A stretch of 64,000 nt of DNA, from assembly GCA_021845985.1 (NCBI GenBank), contig JAJZES010000007.1:1-64000 (forward strand), in the 5' to 3' direction. Origin of the DNA: Pseudomonadota bacterium. GTDB taxonomy: Bacteria > Pseudomonadota > Alphaproteobacteria > Acetobacterales > Acetobacteraceae. Shown piece after piece: positions 1 through 8,271 of this stretch (position 1 is the first letter of the stretch; each line of letters starts with the position of its first letter). A program made the position numbers and the translations under genes. The notes under the pieces are model-generated. The model was not told the DNA's origin. It saw only the letters and a list, made by a program, of their open reading frames with translations, and did no database searches.

Positions 1-1
1 G

Positions 2-1471
2 TCCAAGCCTGCACCCTTCGATGTGGTGATTGTCCATTCGTTTAGCCGCTTCTTCCGCGACGCGTTTGATATGGAATTCTACGTCCGCAAGCTGGCGAAG
101 AGCGGCGTCAAGTTGCTGTCGATCACTCAGGAGATTGGCGACGATCCGGTGCATCAGATGATGCGGCAGATCATGGCGCTGTTCGACGAGTATCAATCCA
201 AGGAGAACGCCAAGCACGTCATCCGCGCCTTGAAGGAGAACGCCCGGCAGGGTTTTTGGAACGGTTCGCTGCCGCCCATCGGCTACCGTGTCGTCGCGGC
301 CGAGCAACGCGGCGCCAAGGTCAAGAAGAAGCTGGAGATCGACCCGCTTCACGCCGAGACGGTGCGGCTGATCTACCGGCTCGCGCTCCACGGCGACGGC
401 GCCAAGGGCCAGATGGGCGTCAAGACCATCGTCAGCCACCTGAACCGCAACCGCATCTTCACGCGCGACGGCGGCCGCTGGGGCATCGGCCAGGTCCACC
501 GCATCCTGACCCGACGCACCTACATGGGCGAGCACGAGTTCAACAAACGATCCAAGTCCAAGGAGCTGAAGCCGGTCAGCGAGATCGTGGTCGTGCCGGT
601 GCCGCCGATTATCGACAGCGAGACCTTCGACACGGTGCAGGCGCTGCTCAAAGGCCGCCATCCCACGGTAACGCCATCCGCCGTCATCAGCGGCCCCACC
701 CTCCTTACCGGCCTGATCCACTGCGCCAAGTGCGGCGGCGCCATGACCATCCGCACCGGCAAGGGCGGGCGCTATCGTTACTGCGCCTGTTCGATGAAAG
801 CCCGGCAGGGGCCGACAGCCTGCGAAGGCATGGCGGTGCCGATGGACAAGCTTGACGATCTTGTCGCCAGACATCTCGAAGACCGTCTCCTCCAGCCCGA
901 AAGGCTGGAAACGATCCTCGCCACCGTGCTCGATCGGCGGCAGGAGCGATCCGAGCGACAGTATGAGCACATCGCGGAGCTAAACAAGCGTGCGGCGGAA
1001 TCGGATGCCCGGCTCAAGCGCCTCTACGACGCCATCGAGGCGGGTGTCGCCGACCTGCACGACCCGGCGCTCAAGGACCGTATCGACGGCCTCAAGGCCA
1101 TCCGCGATCAGGCGAAGGTCGATGCCGAGCGCGCCCAGGCCATGCTTGAGAACTCCGGCAGCAAGGCCGTTACTCCGCAGATGGTGCGTACCTTCGCCGA
1201 AACCGCGCGGCGGCGTATCCGCCTTGAAGGGGGTGGCTATCGCCGCGACCATCTTCGCGCGCTCGCCCAGCGCGTGGAGGTCGCAGATGGCGAGGTCCGG
1301 ATCATGGGATCAAAGTCCCGGCTGCTCCAGGCGCTCGTGGCAAATGGTGGCGGAAACGCAGTGCCCACTCAGGGACTGAAATGGCGGAGGGAGTGGGATT
1401 CGAACCCACGGTACGCGTTAACGTACACACGCTTTCCAAGCGTGCGCCTTAAGCCGCTCGGCCATCCCTCC
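2..1471 (+). CDS. Large serine recombinase, 5' end cut by window edge
   Basis: Site-specific recombinase of the resolvase/invertase superfamily, presumably the integrase of an element lying to the left. The frame is open from base 2, so the N-terminal catalytic serine is outside the window. Visible parts in order: the end of the resolvase domain with a SRFFRD helix; a Recombinase domain beginning near PPIGYRV (about base 275); a zinc ribbon with CAKCGG and later cysteines (about 720-830); and a charged, coiled-coil-like C-terminus (about 940-1160). The frame has no stop where family members usually end. It runs through the antisense of tRNA-Ser and stays open to 3484, antisense to lepA. The end given here is the tRNA boundary, not a stop codon. 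Integration into the tRNA 3' end probably supplied the present tail (inference). Confidence 0.75.
1382..1471 (-). tRNA. tRNA-Ser (anticodon GGA), CCA encoded
   Basis: The reverse complement folds as a class II tRNA. The acceptor strand GGAGGGA pairs with TCCCTCC, followed by discriminator G and an encoded CCA at 1384-1382. The anticodon arm is CACGC-TTGGAAA-GCGTG, giving anticodon GGA. A long variable arm (about 1408-1424) and a T-loop with TTCGAAT are also present. About 90 bases with CCA, typical of serine tRNAs. It lies 66 bases after the lepA stop on the same strand. Its 3' end abuts the serine recombinase gene, so it is the likely attachment site of the element to the left. Confidence 0.96.
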
Positions 1472-1537
1472 GGCGTGCGGTCGGCGGAAAATACCAGCCG
1501 GTGGGCGCGGCGCAAGCTGTTCCGGCGGTGGTGTGGC

Positions 1538-3343
1538 TCAGGCGTCCATCTTCAATGCCGCCAGGAAGGCGCTCTGCGGGATTTCCACCTTGCCGAACTG
1601 GCGCATCCGCTTCTTGCCTTCCTTCTGCTTCTCCAACAGCTTGCGCTTGCGGCTGATGTCGCCGCCATAGCATTTGGCGGTCACGTCCTTGCTCAGCGCG
1701 CCGATCGTCTCGCGCGCGATCACCCGCCCGCCAATCGCCGCCTGCACTGCGATCTTGAACAATTGCCGCGGAATCAGGTCCTTCAGCTTGACGCAGATCG
1801 ACCGACCGCGCGCCTCGGCGGCGCTGCGATGGGCGATGAACGACAGCGCATCGACCGGGTCGCCGTTGACCATGATCGAGATGCGCACCAGTTCGCCCGG
1901 CTCATAGCCGTCCATCTGATAGTCGAAACTGGCATAGCCGCGGCTGACGGATTTCAGCCGGTCGTAGAAATCGAACACCACTTCATTCAGCGGCAGCCGA
2001 TACACCGCCATCGCCCGGTTGCCGACATAGGTGAGGTCGGCCTGCTGGCCGCGCCGGTCGTTGCAAAGCGTCAGCACCGCGCCCAGATGCTCGTCCGGCA
2101 CCATGATCGTCGCCTTGATCCATGGCTCGTCGATATGGTCGATGACGCTGCCGTCGGGCATGTCGGCCGGGTTGTGCAGCTCCTCGGTGGTTCCGTTGGT
2201 GCGGTGCACGCGATAGACCACCGAGGGCGCGGTGGCGATCAGATCAAGATCGAACTCGCGCGACAGCCGCTCCTGGATGATCTCCAGATGCAGCAGGCCG
2301 AGAAAGCCGCAGCGGAAGCCGAAGCCGAGTGCCGCCGAGGTCTCCGCCTCGTAATGGAAACTGGCGTCATTCAGCCGCAGCTTGCCCAGGCTGTCGCGCA
2401 GCTTCTCGAAATCGTCGGAATCGGTGGGATAGAGGCCGCACCACACCACCGGCACCGACGGTTTGAAGCCGGGCAGCGCCGTCGTCGCCGGGTTGCGGTC
2501 GTCGGTCAGCGTGTCGCCGACATTGCAATCCGCCACCGTCTTGATGGCGGCGGTGATGTAGCCGATCTCGCCCGGCCCGAGATCATCGACCGGCACCATG
2601 CGCGGGCTGAACACGCCGACCTGATCGACCACATGCGCCGCCCCGCTGGACATCATGCGGATGCGCTGGCCGCGCTTGAGCCGCCCGTCCTTGATCCGCA
2701 CCAGGATGACGACGCCGAGATACTGGTCGTACCAGCTATCGACCAGCAGCGCCGTCAGGGCGGCCCCGGCATCGCCGGTCGGCGGCGGCAGGCGGCGGAC
2801 CAGCGCCTCCAGCACGCCCTCGATATTGAGGCCGGTCTTGGCGCTGATCAGCACCGCGTCGGCGGCATCGAGGCCGATCACGTCCTCGATCTGCTGGCGC
2901 ACCCGCTCCGGCTCGGCAGCCGGCAGATCGACCTTGTTGAGCACCGGCACGATCTCGTGCCCGGCGTCGATCGCCTGATAGACATTGGCCAGCGTCTGCG
3001 CCTCCACCCCCTGGCTGGCATCGACCACCAGCAGCGAGCCTTCACAGGCGGCAAGGCTGCGCGACACCTCATAGGCGAAATCGACGTGGCCCGGCGTGTC
3101 CATCAGGTTCAGCGTATAGGTCTGCCCGTCCTGCGCCGGATAGGCGAGGCGGACGGTCTGCGCCTTGATGGTGATGCCGCGTTCGCGCTCCAGATCCATG
3201 TTGTCGAGGACCTGGTTGGTCATCTCGCGATCGGTCAGCGCCCCGGTCGCCTGGATCAGCCGGTCGGCAAGCGTCGATTTGCCGTGGTCGATATGGGCGA
3301 TGATGGCGAAGTTGCGGATGCGGCTGAGCGGAGTGTCGGTCAT
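1538..3343 (-). CDS. lepA: Elongation factor 4 (LepA), ribosomal back-translocase GTPase
   Basis: Translation factor GTPase that binds the ribosome and is linked to 30S maturation and back-translocation. The 601 residues are full length for the family. G1 is AHIDHGKST near residue 16, the switch region reads [11 protein letters not shown]3 is DTPGHVDF with the catalytic histidine, and G4 is NKVD. The LepA-specific C-terminal domain follows, with a lysine/arginine-rich tail ([18 protein letters not shown]). The ATG at 3343 directly precedes the conserved [11 protein letters not shown] start. It lies 74 bases downstream of an EF-G-like gene on the same strand, probably in one operon, with tRNA-Ser following. 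Confidence 0.97.
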   Translation of the reverse strand: MTDTPLSRIRNFAIIAHIDHGKSTLADRLIQATGALTDREMTNQVLDNMDLERERGITIKAQTVRLAYPAQDGQTYTLNLMDTPGHVDFAYEVSRSLAACEGSLLVVDASQGVEAQTLANVYQAIDAGHEIVPVLNKVDLPAAEPERVRQQIEDVIGLDAADAVLISAKTGLNIEGVLEALVRRLPPPTGDAGAALTALLVDSWYDQYLGVVILVRIKDGRLKRGQRIRMMSSGAAHVVDQVGVFSPRMVPVDDLGPGEIGYITAAIKTVADCNVGDTLTDDRNPATTALPGFKPSVPVVWCGLYPTDSDDFEKLRDSLGKLRLNDASFHYEAETSAALGFGFRCGFLGLLHLEIIQERLSREFDLDLIATAPSVVYRVHRTNGTTEELHNPADMPDGSVIDHIDEPWIKATIMVPDEHLGAVLTLCNDRRGQQADLTYVGNRAMAVYRLPLNEVVFDFYDRLKSVSRGYASFDYQMDGYEPGELVRISIMVNGDPVDALSFIAHRSAAEARGRSICVKLKDLIPRQLFKIAVQAAIGGRVIARETIGALSKDVTAKCYGGDISRKRKLLEKQKEGKKRMRQFGKVEIPQSAFLAALKMDA

Positions 3344-3417
3344 GGCGCGTCACATAGGGCAGGCGGCGGAACTTATCCACCGGCGGTGCCGGCGCGGTGC
3401 GGGGCCAACCCGCCGGC

Positions 3418-5370
3418 CTACCCCGCCGCCGCCTGCGCCGCCCGCCCGTGCGCCTCCGCCAGATGGTCGAAGCGCCGGGCGTAGCAGCCCAGGCCCATGG
3501 TCACCGAGCGCAACTCGATGATCAGGTCGTGCAACTCGGACTGCGGCACCAGCGCCTCGACATTGTCCCAGCCGGCCCAGCCGGGGCGCGCGGCATAGCC
3601 GAGAATCTGCCCCCGCCGGCCGGTCAGCAGCCGTTGCGCCGCCGCGGTATAGTCGTTCGGCACGCTCAGCGTGACGTGATCGACCGGTTCCAGCAGCACC
3701 GGGTCGGCCTTCGGCAGCGCCTCGGCGATCGCCGCGCGGGTGGCGCTGCGGAACGCCATGTCGGAACTGTCCACCGCGTGGAACTGGCCATCGACCAGGG
3801 CGACCTCGACATCGACCACCGGATGGCCGAACACGCCGCGGCTCAGCGCCTCCTCGGCCGCTTCGCCGACGGCGGGGATGAAGTTGCGCGGCACCGCACC
3901 GCCGACCACGCGATCGACGAAGCGGAAGCCTTCGCCGCGCCCGCGCGGGGCGATGTCGAGCTTGACGTCGGCGAACTGGCCATGTCCGCCGGTCTGGCGC
4001 TTGAGCCGGCCATGCTGATGCACCGGCCGGCGGATCGTCTCCTTGAACGGCACTTTCGGCCGCTGTCCGGCGACCCGCACGCCATAGACGCCGGCCAGCC
4101 GCTCGATGGCGCCGCGCAGATGCAACTCGCCCTGGCCGCACAGCAGCGTCTCCCCGGTCTCGCGGTCCTGGCGCAGCCGCAGCGTCGGGTCCTCGTCGGC
4201 GAGTTTCTGCAGCGCCCCCGACAGCCGCACATCGTCCTTGCGATCGACGGTGGCGATGGCGATGGAGTAGCTCGGCTCAGGCGCGTCGGGAAACGGCAGC
4301 ATGGCATCGCCCGCCTCGCCAAGCACGGCGCCGGTCGCCACCCCCTCCAGCCGGCCGAGGGCGACGATCTCGCCGGTCTCCGCCTCGGCGATCTTGGCCG
4401 GTTCGCCGCCCGGCAGGCGCCAGATGCCGGACAGCCGCACCCCGCCCGGCGTCGCGCCGTCCTTGAGCGGCCCGCGCCAGACCCGCGCCCACGACACCTT
4501 GCCGCCATGCCCGCCATTGATGCTGCGCAGTATCTGGAGCAGCGCGCCGCCCTCGGCGCCGACGCCGCGCCGCTCGGCGGTGTCGGCGGCGGCGGGCGCG
4601 TCGTGGCGCAGCGCCTTCCACAGCCGCTGCACCCCCCACAGCCGATCGGCGGCGCCGAGCAGCACGCCGGCCACCGTGCCCGCCGCCTCGTCGGCGCGCA
4701 GCCGGTCGTAGATTTCGCTGGCGCTCGGCGCGATGTCGTCCACCAGTTTTTCCAGCAGCGCGTCGTCGTGGTCGGCCAGCACCTCGACCAGCCCGGCGCG
4801 CGCCTCGCGCTCGCGCGCCGCCATCGCGCCGGGCAGCGCCACCACGTCGGAGGCGGCGCCGCGGCGGTAGCGATAGGCCCGCTCGCTGACCACATCGACA
4901 TAGCCGGTGACGGCGGCGGCCTCGCGGATCGGCACCTGGCGCAGGACCAGGGTGCGGCTGGTACAGGGTTGCAGCGCCGCCACCGTGTCGCGTGCCCGCC
5001 CGGCCAGGGTATCGACGCGGTTGATCAGCACGACGAACGGCACGCCATAGGCATCCAGCGCCCGCAGCACCGGCGCCGCGGTTGCCGCCCGCGCCGGGTC
5101 CGGCTCGACCACCAGCACGGCGAGATCGACCAGCGCCGCCGCCGACTGTGCCAGATAGGCGAACTCCACCGAACCCGGACAATCGATCAGCGCCCAGGGT
5201 TCATCAAGATAGCTGCAATGGGCCAGCCGCAGTTCGCCGGCGGCGCGGTCGCCGCCGCGGCGCGGCGGGCTGCCGGCGGCGCTCAGCAGCGCGTCGAACA
5301 GCGTCGATTTGCCGCTGCCATAGGGGCCGACGAGCGCGACGCTGCGAGTCCCGATCGGGGATGTGCGCAT
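3418..5370 (-). CDS. EF-G-like translational GTPase paralogue (atypical)
   Basis: A 650-residue protein with the domain layout of elongation factor G but divergent GTPase motifs. G1 is GPYGSGKST at residues 15-23, G3 is DCPGS at 63-67, and G4 is NRVD at 117-120. Canonical EF-G has DTPGH, so the catalytic histidine is replaced by serine. The RGITI switch I motif is not visible. The C-terminal half keeps EF-G domain IV/V features such as the PVVDVEVALVDG and FRSATRAAI stretches. I chose the ATG at 5370 because GGGAGGA sits 7 bases upstream; the in-frame ATG at 5397 has no ribosome site. Such EF-G-like proteins accompany a normal fusA in many alphaproteobacteria; the role is unknown. It is followed by lepA. 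Confidence 0.85.
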   Translation of the reverse strand: MRTSPIGTRSVALVGPYGSGKSTLFDALLSAAGSPPRRGGDRAAGELRLAHCSYLDEPWALIDCPGSVEFAYLAQSAAALVDLAVLVVEPDPARAATAAPVLRALDAYGVPFVVLINRVDTLAGRARDTVAALQPCTSRTLVLRQVPIREAAAVTGYVDVVSERAYRYRRGAASDVVALPGAMAAREREARAGLVEVLADHDDALLEKLVDDIAPSASEIYDRLRADEAAGTVAGVLLGAADRLWGVQRLWKALRHDAPAAADTAERRGVGAEGGALLQILRSINGGHGGKVSWARVWRGPLKDGATPGGVRLSGIWRLPGGEPAKIAEAETGEIVALGRLEGVATGAVLGEAGDAMLPFPDAPEPSYSIAIATVDRKDDVRLSGALQKLADEDPTLRLRQDRETGETLLCGQGELHLRGAIERLAGVYGVRVAGQRPKVPFKETIRRPVHQHGRLKRQTGGHGQFADVKLDIAPRGRGEGFRFVDRVVGGAVPRNFIPAVGEAAEEALSRGVFGHPVVDVEVALVDGQFHAVDSSDMAFRSATRAAIAEALPKADPVLLEPVDHVTLSVPNDYTAAAQRLLTGRRGQILGYAARPGWAGWDNVEALVPQSELHDLIIELRSVTMGLGCYARRFDHLAEAHGRAAQAAAG

Positions 5371-5734
5371 GGCTTGGTCCTCCCGAGCCTGCCCCATGCC
5401 GATCGGCCCGGATTGTTGCGGGCCGGGTCAGGCGTCGGCGCCATCAGACCAGCGGCGGCGGCGGACTGCCAAGCAGATTTTTCGACCGTTACGCGCCGCC
5501 CGCGCCGGCCGCGCGCGGCGATGGGGCGTTGGCCCGGAACTTGCCGAGATTGCGGCAGTCATCGGCGCTGCCTTGCGCGGCACGCGGCGGCTGCATAGGC
5601 TCGGACGCGGCAGGCGCGGCTGCCCAGCTCGGAAGGGGGGCCTGCCGGGTGGTGGCGGATGGCGCGGTCGCCGGAAATCTCCGGCAAGCCTGCGCCGGGC
5701 CCGGCGAGCCGCAACACGAGGCAGGAGCTGACGC
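5371..5734. other. Intergenic region between EF-G-like gene and toxin-antitoxin locus
   Basis: This 364-base stretch separates the leftward EF-G-like gene from the rightward antitoxin. A GC-rich inverted repeat (CGGCCCG at about 5404 with CGGGCCG at about 5419) is present without a following T-run. The only short frames are without good start sites or family signatures. No gene is assigned. Confidence 0.5.
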
Positions 5735-5929
5735 ATGCATGCTGCCGCCCTGATGGAGAAAATCCAGATGCTGCCGCCGGAGCAACAGGCGGAGGTCGAG
5801 GATTTCGTGGATTTCATCCGCCTGCGTGAGCGGCAGCGCGTGCTGACGCGTGCCGCCGCTGCGGCCAGTAATCCCGCCTTTGCCGAGGTCTGGGACAACC
5901 CGGATGACGCCGCCTACGATGCCGTGTGA
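5735..5929 (+). CDS. Antitoxin, DUF2281-like
   Basis: A 64-residue acidic, helical protein with the pattern MEKIQMLPPEQQAEVEDFVDFI typical at the N-terminus of small DUF2281 antitoxins: Leu-Pro, then a helix ending in Val-x-Asp-Phe-Ile. AGGAG lies 7 bases before the ATG. Its stop at 5929 overlaps the start of a PemK/MazF-type gene at 5919, the classic antitoxin-first arrangement. Expected to bind and neutralise that toxin and repress its own promoter (family knowledge). DNA binding cannot be seen directly. Confidence 0.7.
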   Translation: MHAAALMEKIQMLPPEQQAEVEDFVDFIRLRERQRVLTRAAAAASNPAFAEVWDNPDDAAYDAV

Positions 5930-6245
5930 GTTCGGCGACATCGTCCTGGTGGCATTTCCGTTCACCGATCAGACCCGGACCAAGCAGCGGCCAGCCGTTG
6001 TCGTCAGCAGCCGCGCCTATGCCTTGGCCAGGCTGGATGTGATCGTGATGGCCGTGACCAGTCAGCTTCGGGCTGAGCGGGCATTCGGCGACACCTGGAT
6101 CAACCAATGGCAGCAGGCGGGTCTGCTCAAACCGTCCGCCGTCAAGCCGGTCTTTGCCACCATTGAGCAGCGCCTCGTGCTTCGCCGCCTCGGCTCTCTC
6201 CTGGCCGCGGACGCTGAACCGCGCCGCAGGATGCCCGCTTGCTCA
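5919..6245 (+). CDS. PemK/MazF-family toxin with lost stop codon
   Basis: An RNase toxin of the MazF/PemK fold. The start FGDIVLVAFPFTDQ and the segments KQRPAVVVSS, MAVTSQ, GLLKPSAVKP and ATIEQRLVLRRLG match the family from residue 4 to about 93. The ATG at 5919 overlaps the antitoxin by 11 bases. After RRLG the sequence no longer resembles the family. The frame has no stop until 6617, running antisense through the gapR-like gene, so the end given is only where similarity fades. A 3' frameshift or stop loss is likely, and activity is doubtful. The nearly complete core could still fold. Confidence 0.55.
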
Positions 6246-6311
6246 GCCTGTCACTGCGGCTTGCGCGGGCGTTGTCCCGGACCTGCGCGACGGCGCGGCG
6301 CCGCGCGGCGG

Positions 6312-6596
6312 TCACACCATCCCCAGCGCCCGCCGATAGACGTCCAGCAGCGTCTCCTGCTCCTCCACCTCCGCCGGCTCCTTGCGGCGCAGCGAGATCA
6401 GCGCGCGCAGCACTTTGGGGTCGAAACCGGCGCTTTTCGCCTCGGCATAGATGTCCTTGATGTCGCTGCTCAGCGCCTTGCGCTCCTCCTCCAGCCGCTC
6501 GATGCGTTCGACGAGGCTGCGCAGCCGGTCGGCGGCGACGTTGCCCCATTGGGCGTTGTCGTCGGTGGTGTCCTTGCCGGTGGCGTCCAGGGCCAT
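6312..6596 (-). CDS. gapR: GapR-family nucleoid-associated protein (DUF2312)
   Basis: A 94-residue coiled-coil protein. The segment LRSLVERIERLEEE, then IYAEAKSAGFD and KVLRALISLRR, ending LLDVYRRALG, matches the DUF2312 family typified by Caulobacter GapR. GapR clamps overtwisted AT-rich DNA ahead of replication and transcription forks and stimulates topoisomerases. The ATG at 6596 has GGGGAGG 5 bases upstream; the longer frame from 6647 adds a low-complexity stretch unlike the family. A DUF1244 gene lies just upstream on the same strand, 57 bases away, so they may be cotranscribed. Confidence 0.85.
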   Translation of the reverse strand: MALDATGKDTTDDNAQWGNVAADRLRSLVERIERLEEERKALSSDIKDIYAEAKSAGFDPKVLRALISLRRKEPAEVEEQETLLDVYRRALGMV

Positions 6597-6653
6597 GTGC
6601 GCCTCCCCGCGCGGTGATGAGCGGGCGGGCTTAGCGGCGGCGGCCATGCCGGG

Positions 6654-6935
6654 TCAACGCGGATCGTGCGGCTGTTTCGCTCCGGTCTGATACTTCGCCT
6701 GCCACTCTTTATACGGCATGCCATAGACGATCTCGCGCGCCTCGGGGTCGGGCAGGGCGATGCCGTGGCCCTCCGCCGCCTCGCGGTACCAGCGGCTGAG
6801 GCAGTTGCGGCAGAAGCCGGCAAGGGTCATCAGGTCGAGGTTCTGCACGTCGGTCCGGTCGCGCAGATGCGCGACCAGCCGGCGGAAGGCGGCCGCCTCA
6901 AGTTCGGTGCGGGTGGCGGCGTCGATCTCGGTCAT
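6654..6935 (-). CDS. DUF1244 domain protein
   Basis: A small 93-residue protein of the DUF1244 family found in proteobacteria, function unknown. Family features: AFRRLVAHLRDRTDVQN, then a CRNCLSRWY motif with a cysteine pair three residues apart, and the end GMPYKEWQAKYQ. The ATG at 6935 has GGAGGA 7 bases upstream. It is divergent from the glycerate kinase gene at 6997, leaving about 60 bases for two promoters, and is followed by the gapR-like gene. Confidence 0.85.
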   Translation of the reverse strand: MTEIDAATRTELEAAAFRRLVAHLRDRTDVQNLDLMTLAGFCRNCLSRWYREAAEGHGIALPDPEAREIVYGMPYKEWQAKYQTGAKQPHDPR

Positions 6936-6996
6936 GCACTGGTCCTCCGTGCCCCACACATGGCGCGGGCGGCGGCATTTCGCCATACTCGCCGCC

Positions 6997-8271
6997 ATGA
7001 GCTGGACCGATCAGCGCGCCCGCGCGGCGCTGCGCCACGTCTTCGAGGCCGCCATCGCCGCCGCCGATCCGCGCCGAGTGCTGGCGACCTATCTGCCCGA
7101 ACGGCCGCGCGGGCGCTGCGTCGTCGTCGGCGCCGGCAAGTCGGCGGCGCTGATGGCCGCGGCGCTGGAGCGGGCGTGGCCCGAGGTGACGCTCACCGGC
7201 GTCGTCGTCACCCGCTACGGTCATGCGGTGCCGACGCGGCGGATCGAAGTGCTGGAATCGCGCCATCCGGTGCCGGACGCCAACGGCGCGGCGGCGGCGG
7301 CGCGCATTCTCGCCGCGGTCGGCGGGCTGGGGCCGGATGATCTGGTGCTGGCGCTGATGTCGGGCGGCGCCTCGGCGCTGCTGCCGCTGCCGGCGCCGGG
7401 GCTGACGCTGGCCGACAAGCAGGCGGTCAACCGGGCGCTGCTCGCCTCCGGCGCGACCATTGCGGAGATGAACTGCGTCCGCAAGCATCTCTCCGCCATC
7501 AAGGGCGGCCGGCTCGCCGCCGCCGCCGCGCCGGCGCGCGTGGTCACGCTGGCCATCAGCGACGTGCCCGGCGACGATCCGGCGGTGATCGGCAGCGGCC
7601 CGACCGTGCCCGACCCGACCAGCTTCGCCGAGGCGCGCGCCATCCTGGCCCGCTACGGCATCACCCCGCCCGACGCCGTCGCCGCCCATCTGGCGCGGGC
7701 GGAGGCGGAAACGCCCAAGCCCGGCGCCCTGCCGCATGCCGATTTCCGCCTCATCGCGACGCCGATGCTGGCGCTGGAGGCGGCCGCGGCGGCGGCGCGC
7801 GCGCTTGATCTGACGCCGCTCATTCTCGGCGATGCGCTGGAGGGCGAAAGTCGCGAGATGGGCACGCTGCTCGCCGGCATCGCCCGCAGCGTGCGCGCGC
7901 ACGGCCGGCCGCTGGCGCCGCCGGCGCTGCTGCTGTCGGGCGGCGAGACCACGGTGAGCATCGGCGCCGGACCCGCCGGGCGCGGCGGGCGCAATACCGA
8001 GACGCTGCTGGCGCTGGCGGTGGCGCTCGCCGGCGCGCCCGGCATCTGGGCCGCCGCCGGCGACACCGACGGCATCGACGGCACCGAGGATGCGGCCGGC
8101 GCCGTCGTCACCCCGGAGACGCTGGCGCGCGCCGCCGCGCTCGGGCTGGTGCCGCGTCAGGTGCTGGCCGGGCACGACAGTTATTCGCTTTTCGCCGCGC
8201 TCGGCGATCTCATCGTCACCGGCCCGACGCTGACCAACGTCAACGATTTGCGCGCCGTGCTGATCGCCTAA
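6997..8271 (+). CDS. Glycerate 2-kinase (MOFRL/TtuD type)
   Basis: A 424-residue kinase of the type II glycerate kinase family, which phosphorylates D-glycerate to 2-phosphoglycerate in serine-cycle, glyoxylate or tartrate metabolism. Older annotations call it hydroxypyruvate reductase TtuD. N-terminal GckA-like domain: VVVGAGKSAA near residue 45, SGGASALLPLP, NCVRKHLSAIKGGRLA and DVPGDDPAVIGSGPT. C-terminal MOFRL domain: SGGETTVSI, GRGGRNTE and GDTDGIDGTEDAAG. The ATG at 6997 is the first methionine matching the family start. Its stop overlaps, tail to tail, the stop of the transporter gene on the other strand. Confidence 0.9.
   Translation: MSWTDQRARAALRHVFEAAIAAADPRRVLATYLPERPRGRCVVVGAGKSAALMAAALERAWPEVTLTGVVVTRYGHAVPTRRIEVLESRHPVPDANGAAAAARILAAVGGLGPDDLVLALMSGGASALLPLPAPGLTLADKQAVNRALLASGATIAEMNCVRKHLSAIKGGRLAAAAAPARVVTLAISDVPGDDPAVIGSGPTVPDPTSFAEARAILARYGITPPDAVAAHLARAEAETPKPGALPHADFRLIATPMLALEAAAAAARALDLTPLILGDALEGESREMGTLLAGIARSVRAHGRPLAPPALLLSGGETTVSIGAGPAGRGGRNTETLLALAVALAGAPGIWAAAGDTDGIDGTEDAAGAVVTPETLARAAALGLVPRQVLAGHDSYSLFAALGDLIVTGPTLTNVNDLRAVLIA

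Noticed and set aside
1472-1537. Possible second gene between tRNA-Ser and lepA
   Set aside because: Only 66 bases, no start site or motif.
5404-5425. GC-rich inverted repeat upstream of the toxin-antitoxin locus
   Set aside because: Short stem without a T-run and not at a clear gene end for its strand; common by chance at this GC.
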